Positions 8,401 through 15,399 of a stretch of 19,967 nucleotides of DNA are shown in pieces. The DNA is taken from assembly GCA_900541665.1 (NCBI GenBank), contig UQKV01000041.1, forward strand, positions 1-19,967. Reading direction: 5' to 3'. The notes under the pieces are model-generated. The model was not told the DNA's origin, ran no database searches, and saw nothing but the letters and a program-made list of their open reading frames with translations. Within the stretch, counting starts at the first letter, position 1, and every line of letters starts with the position of its first letter. The stretch is from an uncultured Collinsella sp. Its GTDB lineage: Bacteria; Actinomycetota; Coriobacteriia; Coriobacteriales; Coriobacteriaceae. Both the position numbers and the translations under genes were made by a program.

Positions 8401-11400
8401 TACCGTGACCGGTGAAGAGGGCGCACCCATGCCCGCGAACGCGAGCGTGACCAATGATGCCAAGGGCAAGGTCGACTTTGGCAAGATTACCTTTACGCTC
8501 GACGACCTCAACAAGGCTCTGGGCAAGAAGCCCGAGAAGCGCGAGCACACCTTTACCTACACCGTGACCGAGTCCGGCGAGGTCGCTGGCGTGACCAACG
8601 ACGACAACGCCACGCGCAAGGTTTCCTACACCGTGACCGATGACGGCAAGGGCAATCTGAGGGTGTCCAGCAAGTCGGATGGCAACGCAGCCTTTACGTT
8701 CACCAACACCTATAACGTGAAGCCTGTTGAGACGCGCGTCACCGACCAGATCACCGCGAATAAGGTCCTGACCGGACGCGAGCTTGCTGCCGGCGAGTTC
8801 AGCTTCGAGCTCGTCGAGGGTGAGGGCGAGGATGCCAAGGTCGTCGCCACCGGCAAGAACGCCGCCGATGGCAAGATCACGATGAGCGCCGTGAAGTACG
8901 ACAAGGCCGGAACGCACACCTACACACTGCGCGAGGTCAAGGGCAACGCCGGCGGTATCACCTACAGCGATGCCGAGTACACCATCGAGACCACCATCAC
9001 CGACAAGGGCGACGGCACGCTCGAAGCGAAGCATGTCCTGAAGGACGCTGACGAGGCGAAGTTCAGCAACGGCTACAAGCCGAACCCCAGTGACTCCAGC
9101 GTCACCGACCACATCACCGCGAAAAAGGTCCTGACCGGCCGCGAGATCGGCCTCGTTGCCGGCGAGTTCCGCTTTGAGCTCGTTGAGGGCAACAACGTAG
9201 TCGCCACCGGCACCAACAATGCCGACGGCAAGATCGTGATGGATCCCGTCACCTACACCGCGGCTGGCGAGCACACCTACATGCTGCGTGAGACCAAGGC
9301 CGGCGCTACCGAGAACGGCATTACCTACAGCACCGCTGAGTACACCATTGTGACCATCGTCAAGGACAACGGCGACGGCACCCTCAGCGTGGAGCACAAG
9401 CTGCAGAACGCCGAGAAGGCGATCTTCGAGAACACCTACACCGTAACCCCCAAGAGCTTCAGTGTTACCGATCAGATCACGGCGACCAAGTACCTGACCG
9501 GTCGCGACCTCAAGGAAGGCGAGTTCTCCTTCGAGCTCGTTGAGGGCAACGATGTTGTCGCCACCGGCAAGAACGATGCCCGCGGCAAGATCACGATGAG
9601 CCCCATCGAGTACACCGCTGCCGGCAAGCACGCCTACACGCTGCGCGAGGTCCCGGGCGACGCCGGCAACGGCATCACCTACGATGGCAAGACCTACACC
9701 ATCGAGACCACCATCATCGACAAGGGCGACGGCTCGCTCGAGGCGAAGCATGTCCTGAAGGGCGACGACGAGGCGAAGTTCAGCAACAGCTACAAGCCGA
9801 ACCCTGACGAATTTAGCGTCACCGACCAGGTCAAGGCGACCAAGTCCCTGACCGGGCGCGACCTCAAGGACGGCGAGTTCTCCTTCGAGCTCGTCGAGGG
9901 TGAGGGCGAGGACGCCAAGGTCGTCGCCACCGGCACCAACAATGCCGAAGGCAACATCACGATGAACGCCGTGAAGTACGACAAGCCCGGCAAGCACACC
10001 TACACGCTGCGCGAGATCAAGGGCGGAACCACCAGCAAGGGCATCACCTACAGTGACGCCGAGTACACCATCGAGACCACCATCACGGACAACGGCGACG
10101 GCACCCTCAAGGCCGAGCATGTCCTGAAGGACGCCGAGGCTGCGACCTTCGAGAACACCTACAACGTAACCCCGCTCGATGCAGAGCTCGACTTTGACCT
10201 GAGCAAGGTCATCAGCGGCCGCGAGTGGACGGATGGGGACGAGTTCAGCTTTACCATTACCGCCCCCGATGGCGCCCCGCTCCCCGATCCTGCGACCGTA
10301 ACCGTGAGCAAGCACGATGCGAAGGACGGCATTGCCGCCATCAAGTTCGGCAAGATTCGCTACACGGCCACCGGAACCTACAAGTACGAGATCTGCGAGA
10401 ACGCGGGCAGCACGGTCGGCATGACGTATGACGCGCATGTCGCAACCGCCGAAGTGACCGTGACCGAGAACGGCGATGGCAGCCTGACCGCCAACGTCAC
10501 CAAGAAGGAAAACGGACGCTTTACCAACACGTACCGCACTGAGCTTAACTACACCGCTGCCGGCGGTCTGTGGCTCAGCAAGTATCTGGACGGCCGCCCC
10601 ATGACCGAGGGTCAGTTCACCTTTACCGTGACACCTGCTGACGACGCTTCGGCTCGCGCGCTCGGTCTGCTGCCCGGGGCTAATAGCTTCAAGTCCCCCG
10701 CAGCGGCAGAGGCAACGGTCGGACTGATCGACATTCTGGCTGGTCATAAGGTTATATTTACGCAGGCTGACGCCGGCAAGACCTTTACGTACACCGTGGC
10801 CGAGAAGAACGACGGCCAGCCCGGTTACACCTACGACGACGCCGCGCGCACGGTGACGATCGCCATCGCCGACGACACCGCCGGCACGCTCACTGCTACG
10901 ACGACCGTTTCCGGCGGTCCCGAGGGCACGCATGAGACGGTCCACAAGAGTGGCGAGAACAAGGTCGAGAAGGCCCTGGTGCCGTTCCACAACAGTTACA
11001 GCGCTACGACCAACACGCCTGGCGGCACCGCCGCTCAGGTCGTTGCCACCAAGACTCTGACCGGCCGCCCGATGGCCGACGGTGAGTTCTGGTTCGGCAT
11101 CGCCTATCAGGGTGAGCTTGTGGCATACGAAAACCTCAAGCCCAATATTGGCGGGCACGTGAGCTTTGATACGCTGCACTACGACACTAAGATGCTTGCT
11201 AATCTTGAGGCTGCTGGGCTTGCTTATCGTACCGATAAGGACGGTAAGCTTGCCTGGACCATTAACTACACGGCCTACGAAGATTTATTCGGGCTGCCGA
11301 ATGGCGTTTCCGCTACAACGTGGAGCTTTGGCTTTAAGGTTATCGTCGTCGACAACGGTGACGGTACCCTGACGGCAACGGTCGACTACGGCGGCGTCGA

Positions 11401-12850
11401 GCCCTTGTTCGAGAACGTCTACGGCGCCGAAGCCGTCGATGCCGCGCTCACCGGCACTAAGAAGCTCCAAGCTGCCGAGGGCCTGACCCCGGCTGACATC
11501 ACGGGCAAGTTCACCTTTACCGTGACCGCCGATGAGGCGGATGCCCCGATGCCCGAGCGCACGACCGCAACCAACGACGCGGCCGGCAACGTGGACTTTG
11601 GCAAGATCCACTTTACGCTCGAGGACCTCAACCGCGCCCTGGGCGTGACGGACGATGCTTCTGGCGATGCATCGAGCGACGCTGAAGCCAACGCCGACGA
11701 GGCCGAGGTCGACGCCGACGCTGCCGAGACCGATGAGTCCAACGACGAGTCCAAGCCCGCAGCCCCCACCGCTCCGCGCTCGCACACCTTTATCTATACG
11801 GTGACCGAGTCCGGTAGCGCCCCTGGCGTGACCAACGACACCAACGCCACGCGCAAGGTTTCCTACACCGTGACCGATGACGGTGCTGGACATCTGGTCG
11901 TCAAGCGCGACGGCGGCGACGGTGCGGCCTTTACGTTCACCAACACCTACGGCGTGGCACCTACCGATTCGTCCGTGACCGATCAGGTCAAGACAGTCAA
12001 GCGCCTGACTGGACGCGACCTTGCAGCAGGCGAGTTCACGTTTGAGCTGCTCGAGGACGACGTGGTTGTCGCTAACGGCACCAACGACGCTAACGGTAAC
12101 GTTACGCTGAGCCCGATCCGCTACGAGGCACCCGGCACGCACACGTACACGCTGCGCGAGGCTTGCCCCAACGCGCTCGGCCTGTACAAGGGCGTCACCT
12201 ATGACGGCGCGACCTACACCGTCGTGACCACCGTCTCCGACAACGGCGAAGGCACGCTGACCGCGACGCACAAACTCGAGGGAACCACCGAGTCGGCTGG
12301 CTTTACCAACAAGTATCACGCCATGCCTACGCAGGTTTCCATCGGCGCTATCAAGGTGCTCGAGGGACGCGAGCTCAAGAAGGACGAGTTTAGCTTTAAG
12401 CTCGTTGGCGAGGACATCGAGTCCACCGTCACCAACGATGCCGACGGTAAGATCAACTTCGACAAGTTTGAGTACGACGAGCCCGGTACGCACGCCTACA
12501 CCATCAGCGAGGTCAAGGGCGACGAGGTCGGTATGACCTACGACAAGTCCGTCTTTACCGTGACCGTCAACGTGGTCGATGACGGCGAGGGCAACCTCAA
12601 GGCGAACGTCGCCTTTACCAAGGGCGACAAAAGCGTCGAGGGTATCGTGTTCAACAACACGTACAAGAAGCCCGAGACGCCCGTGCCGACGCCCGATCCT
12701 GGCACGCCCAAGACCGTGACGAACATCGTCAAGACGGTCAAGGGTTTCCTGCCCACCACAGGCGACCAGCAGGCCACGGCCCTGCTCATGGCATTTGTTA
12801 TCGCCATGGCCGGCGTCGGAGCCCTGGTCTGGGGTATCCGTAAGCGCTAG
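5456..12850 (+). CDS. Giant LPXTG-anchored surface protein: vWA domain plus 13 isopeptide (FctA/Spy0128-like) repeats
   Basis: A 2464-residue predicted cell-wall adhesin or pilus-tip-like protein. Residues 1-33 form a signal peptide (basic start, hydrophobic core, AFA). A von Willebrand A domain spans about 113-365 with a complete metal-ion adhesion site: D120, S122, S124, T223, D251. Residues about 366-690 are a less conserved linker region. Thirteen tandem repeats of about 115-175 residues follow (about 695-2410). Each has, by eye, the Lys of K-x-L-x-GR (or its variant), a Glu after a Tyr-rich strand (such as YTLRE), and the Asn of F-x-N-x-Y. That is the Lys-Glu-Asn set forming intramolecular isopeptide bonds in Spy0128-type pilins. 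The C-terminus has a Pro-rich spacer, LPTTG (2432-2436), a membrane helix and RKR, a sortase signal. Start ATG follows AGAAGGGAG by five bases. No sortase gene is nearby, so the gene looks monocistronic. Confidence 0.92.
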   Translation: MSKYTRGLLAVMLAVVLVLPAAAFAMLPEANARSSTGMDGPAMTGKTVVDYDTSNHWKFWAGGYDGKEVTTQNVGRIWTDKTVKAVESGDSDFLTTLSAISSTSDTTISGKPLDIVMVLDASGSMKADMSGKDETKRIDALKKAANSFIDTIATQNQSITDESKQHQVAIVKFAGTKSTDVGNGKDRYGYNYSQTMKKLTLCKGEDAESLKSTIDSISPAGATRADYGLQLAEGISSDRADAKKVVVFFTDGSPTSWDEFENEVANDAINSAKKIKDKGADIYTIGIFSGVNPSANPTADGTSKENKFMHAVSSNYPAASSSISSWDEWTINFGARAENANYYKSATSADELEKIFEEISGSIVQAGYPTEVHGGYGEHKSGYITFTDELGDFMQVDNFTSVVYNGTTFDKPTKKTEGNVDTYKFTGAAANLVITVQHTEEGKPQAGDIVTVKIPASLIPLRHFKITDGVLTVDDTEPIRVNYTSSVKRDALDNLFAPEKVAGLKGYIESNTITAENGSKIVNFYANKWNAGALGDTIANFEPADTNRYYYFQKQTPIYVDKNCTTPATGSLAAEGIYYYKDEFEAKGTDSKVEPRTAIIEFTGGHAAQFEGAIVRDASGNLSFSEGTARLAFIDELHTTKELVGGNPTGTAADVLNPKWNNTSAKSDATEVDVHLGNNGKISFNVTPATVDTKTSFGLTKVLEGRDWTDADEFKFELSATSENDAPMPASTTAIVRKAAPDDKGKAAINFGEITYNKPGEYTYEVREVKGDAGGITYSKNVATFKVTVAVKATGGLKADVEKISGETEFKNTYSAKTETPLTLEATKKLTGRPMADDEFKFALSYAEHDEVLLDATNKGGKVEFGPLTYTTESLAKLVEEEKASFDDSSDKPTWTIRYTAAEQTGKLPAGVSATVSAIDACVTVVDNGDGTLTATAVYGDAGNEFVNTYTAAPVEASLVGKKNLQVPYGLTPADITGKFTFTVTGEEGAPMPANASVTNDAKGKVDFGKITFTLDDLNKALGKKPEKREHTFTYTVTESGEVAGVTNDDNATRKVSYTVTDDGKGNLRVSSKSDGNAAFTFTNTYNVKPVETRVTDQITANKVLTGRELAAGEFSFELVEGEGEDAKVVATGKNAADGKITMSAVKYDKAGTHTYTLREVKGNAGGITYSDAEYTIETTITDKGDGTLEAKHVLKDADEAKFSNGYKPNPSDSSVTDHITAKKVLTGREIGLVAGEFRFELVEGNNVVATGTNNADGKIVMDPVTYTAAGEHTYMLRETKAGATENGITYSTAEYTIVTIVKDNGDGTLSVEHKLQNAEKAIFENTYTVTPKSFSVTDQITATKYLTGRDLKEGEFSFELVEGNDVVATGKNDARGKITMSPIEYTAAGKHAYTLREVPGDAGNGITYDGKTYTIETTIIDKGDGSLEAKHVLKGDDEAKFSNSYKPNPDEFSVTDQVKATKSLTGRDLKDGEFSFELVEGEGEDAKVVATGTNNAEGNITMNAVKYDKPGKHTYTLREIKGGTTSKGITYSDAEYTIETTITDNGDGTLKAEHVLKDAEAATFENTYNVTPLDAELDFDLSKVISGREWTDGDEFSFTITAPDGAPLPDPATVTVSKHDAKDGIAAIKFGKIRYTATGTYKYEICENAGSTVGMTYDAHVATAEVTVTENGDGSLTANVTKKENGRFTNTYRTELNYTAAGGLWLSKYLDGRPMTEGQFTFTVTPADDASARALGLLPGANSFKSPAAAEATVGLIDILAGHKVIFTQADAGKTFTYTVAEKNDGQPGYTYDDAARTVTIAIADDTAGTLTATTTVSGGPEGTHETVHKSGENKVEKALVPFHNSYSATTNTPGGTAAQVVATKTLTGRPMADGEFWFGIAYQGELVAYENLKPNIGGHVSFDTLHYDTKMLANLEAAGLAYRTDKDGKLAWTINYTAYEDLFGLPNGVSATTWSFGFKVIVVDNGDGTLTATVDYGGVEPLFENVYGAEAVDAALTGTKKLQAAEGLTPADITGKFTFTVTADEADAPMPERTTATNDAAGNVDFGKIHFTLEDLNRALGVTDDASGDASSDAEANADEAEVDADAAETDESNDESKPAAPTAPRSHTFIYTVTESGSAPGVTNDTNATRKVSYTVTDDGAGHLVVKRDGGDGAAFTFTNTYGVAPTDSSVTDQVKTVKRLTGRDLAAGEFTFELLEDDVVVANGTNDANGNVTLSPIRYEAPGTHTYTLREACPNALGLYKGVTYDGATYTVVTTVSDNGEGTLTATHKLEGTTESAGFTNKYHAMPTQVSIGAIKVLEGRELKKDEFSFKLVGEDIESTVTNDADGKINFDKFEYDEPGTHAYTISEVKGDEVGMTYDKSVFTVTVNVVDDGEGNLKANVAFTKGDKSVEGIVFNNTYKKPETPVPTPDPGTPKTVTNIVKTVKGFLPTTGDQQATALLMAFVIAMAGVGALVWGIRKR
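7540..12682 (+). repeat. Coding tandem-repeat array, 13 units, with higher-order duplication
   Basis: Approximate unit starts, in nucleotides: 7540, 7914, 8327, 8736, 9100, 9463, 9817, 10187, 10546, 11026, 11446, 11971, 12337. Units 4-7 are nearly identical over long stretches at DNA level; compare 8970-9085 with 9690-9805. Units 2-3-4 and 10-11-12 share the same ordered features: LTGRPMAD, then GLTPADITGKFTFTV, then VTDQ. They look like one three-unit block copied. Unit 11 carries an extra acidic Asp/Glu/Ala-rich segment of about 40 residues, near residues 2064-2107. Confidence 0.85.
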
Positions 12851-12862
12851 GCACGTCGACAG

Positions 12863-12888
12863 CGCCCGGGGCCAAAAGGCCCCGGGCG
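12863..12888 (+). terminator. GC-rich hairpin after the surface protein gene
   Basis: An 11-bp perfect stem (12863-12873 with 12878-12888), CGCCCGGGGCC with loop AAAA, 12 bases after the stop codon. There is no T-tract, as with the hairpin after the hydrogenase operon. Confidence 0.65.
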
Positions 12889-12928
12889 GCTAGCGGGGAG
12901 CCAAAACACAGCCCCCACCCCACCCCTG

Positions 12929-12967
12929 GCCGCCACGGAGGTATCTCCCTCCTCCGTGGCGGCACTT
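12929..12967 (+). terminator. Second hairpin with short T-run, probable intrinsic terminator
   Basis: A 13-bp perfect stem (12929-12941 with 12951-12963), GCCGCCACGGAGG, with a nine-base loop, followed by ACTTTTGTG. It is the better candidate for the intrinsic terminator of the surface protein transcript. Confidence 0.7.
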
Positions 12968-12986
12968 TTGTGTGCCGGGAGCGCCC

Positions 12987-13138
12987 CGAAACCGGCCCAT
13001 CTACTACGTTTAGCCCCTTACCCCCAACCATGCCGAAAAGCGCGAAAACAAAATCGCAGGTAGAACGCCTGCGGTTTTGTTCAAAACGAAGGTATGGTCA
13101 GGGGTATCGAGTCAAACGTAGTAGATGGGCCGGTTTCG
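12987..13138 (+). repeat. Structured hairpin repeat, copy 2 (152 bp)
   Basis: Same architecture as the element at 5063-5216. Perfect 25-bp outer arms (12987-13011 with 13114-13138) have a different sequence from copy 1, apart from CCGG. The inner stem is CCCC/GGGG (13022-13025 with 13101-13104) and CCATGC/GTATGG (13028-13033 with 13092-13097, one G-T pair). The apical stem is 14 bp (13047-13060 with 13068-13081, one T-G pair) with loop TAGAACG. Distances of 20 and 44 nt between inner landmarks equal copy 1. It lies sense, downstream of the surface protein gene. Confidence 0.87.
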
Positions 13139-13152
13139 TGGCGAGCGCTGCC

Positions 13153-13190
13153 AAATGATCCCCCGGGGACGGAGGAAAACGGATCATTTT
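13153..13190 (+). repeat. Short GATC-containing repeat, copy B
   Basis: Begins AAATGATCC (13153-13161) and ends GGATCATTT (13181-13189), a perfect 9-bp inverted repeat. The inside contains CCCCGGGG and the same GACGGAGGAAAACGGATC core as the copy at 5244-5279. It lies between hairpin repeat copies 2 and 3. Confidence 0.75.
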
Positions 13191-13234
13191 GGTCCCACGA
13201 GGCTGGCGGAGACACTCGTGCAGGGCCGCCCGAA

Positions 13235-13388
13235 CAAAACTATGCCGGTTTACTACGATGAATCCGAGATTCCTGACCACACCCGCATTTTTTCAAATAT
13301 CGCAAGTGTTCTACCTGCGGTTTTGTAAGTGCGCAATTTGCCGTGGTCGGAGATATGCGGTTCATCGTAGTAAACCGGCATAGTTTTG
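13235..13388 (-). repeat. Structured hairpin repeat, copy 3 (154 bp, inverted)
   Basis: Perfect 28-bp outer arms (13235-13262 with 13361-13388). Read on the minus strand, the core aligns with copies 1 and 2. CCACGG (13346-13341) faces GTGTGG (13282-13277), and ACAAAACCGCAGGTAGAACAC lies at 13326-13306 with a GCAGG/CTTGC stem that needs a G-U pair. The spacings are again 20 and 44 nt. The fourth inner-stem pair is C-G here and T-A in the other two copies, a compensatory change. The element lies sense, 31 bases downstream of the minus-strand response regulator gene's stop. Its outer flanks match copy 1 in plus orientation although its core is reversed. Confidence 0.87.
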
Positions 13389-13418
13389 AAATGGCATCAA
13401 ATTGGCGGCAGCCAGCGG

Positions 13419-14048
13419 CTAGCCTCGCAGATAGGCGATGGCGATTTGGGTGCGGTTGCGTAGCCCCATTTTGGCTAGGATTGAGCTGATGTGGTTGCGT
13501 ACGGTGCCTTCGCCCATGTAGGCGGTGGCGGCAATTTCCTTGTTGTCGAGGCCGCGGGCGATGAGCTCGGCGACTTCGAACTCGCGGTCGGTCAGGCTGA
13601 CAAAGGCCGCGGGCCGGCGGGCCGTGCCGGCCTCGACGCCCGCCCCATCAAAGTTGATATCCTCGATCGCCTTGCCCTCGAGCACGCGTTTGCCGCTCAT
13701 GACCTGCGCCAACGCTGGCGGAATGGCGGCGACATCGGTTTTGATCAGATAGCCGCGGGCACCCAGCTTGAGCGCCGACACAATGTACTCGTCATCCGAG
13801 AATGTCGTCAGAAACACCACGCGCGCCGCAGGGTCGCGCCCGAGGATCTCGCGTGCCGCCGATAGGCCGTCGCGTCCCGGCATCTGGATGTCGAGCAGTG
13901 CGATATCGGGTGCGTGCTCGGCGTAGAGCGCCACCGCATCGTTGCCGTTGGCGCCGGTGCCCACCACCTCGATCTGCGGCTGGGCGCCCAGGATAATCTT
14001 GAGCGAATCGACCACCAAGCGGTCGTCGTCGACAACAATAAGCCTCAT
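13419..14048 (-). CDS. NarL/LiaR-type response regulator
   Basis: Cytoplasmic DNA-binding response regulator (209 residues). The receiver domain spans residues 1 to about 120, with acidic pocket D7-D9, phosphoacceptor D53 in LLDIQMPG, a Thr in FLTTFSD (near 80-86) and a Lys in YLIKTD (near 100-105). A LuxR-type helix-turn-helix follows at about 148-209, with LTDREFEVAELIARGLDNKEIA and a GTVRNHISSILAKMG recognition region. The start codon overlaps the kinase stop codon as ATGA, so the two are translationally coupled. The target is probably the divergent ABC exporter operon starting at 15400; this is inferred from arrangement only. Confidence 0.93.
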   Translation of the reverse strand: MRLIVVDDDRLVVDSLKIILGAQPQIEVVGTGANGNDAVALYAEHAPDIALLDIQMPGRDGLSAAREILGRDPAARVVFLTTFSDDEYIVSALKLGARGYLIKTDVAAIPPALAQVMSGKRVLEGKAIEDINFDGAGVEAGTARRPAAFVSLTDREFEVAELIARGLDNKEIAATAYMGEGTVRNHISSILAKMGLRNRTQIAIAYLRG

Positions 14049-15190
14049 CGGCCCTCATTTCCTTGCGGTTTGGGAACGGTGGCAAACACGCGCCAGCCGC
14101 CGGCGCCGGCACGCGGACCGGCGGTGAAGGTGCCGCCAAGCGCCTCGACGCGCTCGCGCATGGAGGCGAGCCCCATGCCTTCTGCGACGTTGCTGCTGCT
14201 CGCCGGGGTCGCGTCCATGCCATCATCGGTAACGATGAGCTGGTAAAACGACGGATGCTCCATGCACCGCACGGTAATGGTTTTGGCATGGGCGTGGCGC
14301 ATGGCGTTGGAAAGCGCCTCGCGCAGGACCGCCGCAAAGCAGTTGGCGACATTTGCGGGCGCATGCTCGGCCAAAACTTCAAGCTCAACCTGCGGGCCGC
14401 CGTCCGAGCGTGCGCCTTCAACGATGCAATCGAGCTGTACGGAGAGGTCGACGGCGTTGTCGTTGAGGGCGTGGACGCTGGTGCGTACGAGCTGGAGCGC
14501 CTCGTCAACCGTGCGTTTGACGTCGGCAAAGTCGGCGGCAATCCTGGGCTCGTCGGCGTGGACCACGCGCAGGGCTTCGGCCTGCAGCGAGGCGCGCGTG
14601 AGCTGGTGCCCGACGTTATCGTGGATCTCGCGCGCGATGCGGGCGCGTTCGGCGAGCGTCGCGAGCTCGATTTCGTAGTCCTGGCGGTCAGCAAGATCGC
14701 GGTTGCGCGCCTCGAGCGCGAGGGCTCGTTCCTGCAGCTCGTCGCGGGTACGGCGCATGCGCAGCTGCTCGCGCTCCAACTGGGCGGTACGTAGCGACAG
14801 CAAGGTGGCGGCAACCGAAAGGATGGCGGTCAGCAGGAGCGTTCGGGCGGTGAGCGCGTCGCCGCGAAGGTTCGCGACAAGCGCAAAGGCAAAAGCGGAG
14901 CCAATGCCCAGCGCAATCCAGGCCTGCTCACGGCGCACGCGCCGCGCGATGTCATAGAGGGCGAGAGGCGCAAACGGCACAAACGGCGGCACGAAGACGG
15001 CCGCGATGACGTAAGCGTAGCTCGCGGCCTCGCTCGCACGGCGGGCGCGGTTTCCCTGTGCGACCTCGGCCAGAGAGGTGGCAATAACGCCAAGGCAAAA
15101 CGCCGCGACCAGGCGAGCGTCCACAGCAAGGCCCATGGCGGCCGCAATGCAGCACGCCAGAACGATCGATTTGTCGAAAAGCCTGTTCAT
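14045..15190 (-). CDS. DesK/LiaS-type sensor histidine kinase
   Basis: Membrane sensor kinase (381 residues with the start chosen here). About five hydrophobic segments fill residues 8-135. A coiled-coil linker (about 136-178) leads to a HisKA_3 dimerisation domain with phosphoacceptor H190 in REIHDNVGHQL. The ATPase domain has an N box REALSNAMRHAHA (N295), a G1 box TDDGM (near 321-325) and GMGLASMRERVEALGG (338-353). Longer in-frame starts exist up to 15364, but the added residues are low-complexity Arg/Gly-rich and cover the divergent promoter region. ATG at 15190 starts right before the first membrane helix. The lack of a Shine-Dalgarno and a TACAAT box six bases upstream fit a leaderless mRNA. 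The signal sensed is unknown. Confidence 0.9.
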   Translation of the reverse strand: MNRLFDKSIVLACCIAAAMGLAVDARLVAAFCLGVIATSLAEVAQGNRARRASEAASYAYVIAAVFVPPFVPFAPLALYDIARRVRREQAWIALGIGSAFAFALVANLRGDALTARTLLLTAILSVAATLLSLRTAQLEREQLRMRRTRDELQERALALEARNRDLADRQDYEIELATLAERARIAREIHDNVGHQLTRASLQAEALRVVHADEPRIAADFADVKRTVDEALQLVRTSVHALNDNAVDLSVQLDCIVEGARSDGGPQVELEVLAEHAPANVANCFAAVLREALSNAMRHAHAKTITVRCMEHPSFYQLIVTDDGMDATPASSSNVAEGMGLASMRERVEALGGTFTAGPRAGAGGWRVFATVPKPQGNEGR

Positions 15191-15202
15191 ACGGGTATTG
15201 TA
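15191..15202 (-). promoter_or_regulatory. Possible promoter -10 box for the kinase-regulator operon (leaderless)
   Basis: On the minus strand TACAAT (15202-15197) is followed by six bases and then the ATG at 15190, which would place the first transcribed base at the A of the start codon. No clear -35 hexamer is seen. The rest of the divergent gap to 15399 shows only the exporter gene's Shine-Dalgarno, AGAAGGG at 15386-15392. Confidence 0.4.
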
Positions 15203-15399
15203 CGCGAAGCCGCGTGTGGTGGAGGGACCGCCTGCGCAACCGTGACATTCCTCCCACGCGGCAAATCGGCGTCGATCGCTCGCACGAGCGGGGGTTTCGC
15301 CTCCGCCTCCTGCACTCGTGACAAAGCTCACTGGTGCGCGCCGGCGGCTCCTGCGATGATGCAATCGTACCGGGCCACGACCAACAGAAGGGCCGCCTC

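Noticed and set aside
8123..11179. Open frame of 1018 codons on the minus strand, antisense to the surface protein
   Set aside because: It mirrors the repeat array of the plus-strand gene. Codon bias and repetition keep the antisense frame open; the product has no family motifs and there is no ribosome-binding site logic.
13125..13383. Small frames in the convergent gap
   Set aside because: They run through the hairpin repeats and the short repeat and share no protein similarity beyond the repeat itself.
5063..13388. Hairpin repeats as insertion sequences or CRISPR repeats
   Set aside because: No transposase frame, no clear target-site duplication, no regular spacer array. Arm sequences differ between copies, unlike classical terminal repeats of one IS family.
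13792..14814. Minus-strand frame of 340 codons overlapping the kinase and regulator
   Set aside because: It is a shifted-frame shadow of the kinase-regulator pair; its sequence is Arg/Ser/Pro-rich without motifs.
15191..15364. Longer N-terminus for the histidine kinase
   Set aside because: The added 58 residues are Arg/Gly-rich, precede the first membrane helix, and would occupy the divergent regulatory gap.
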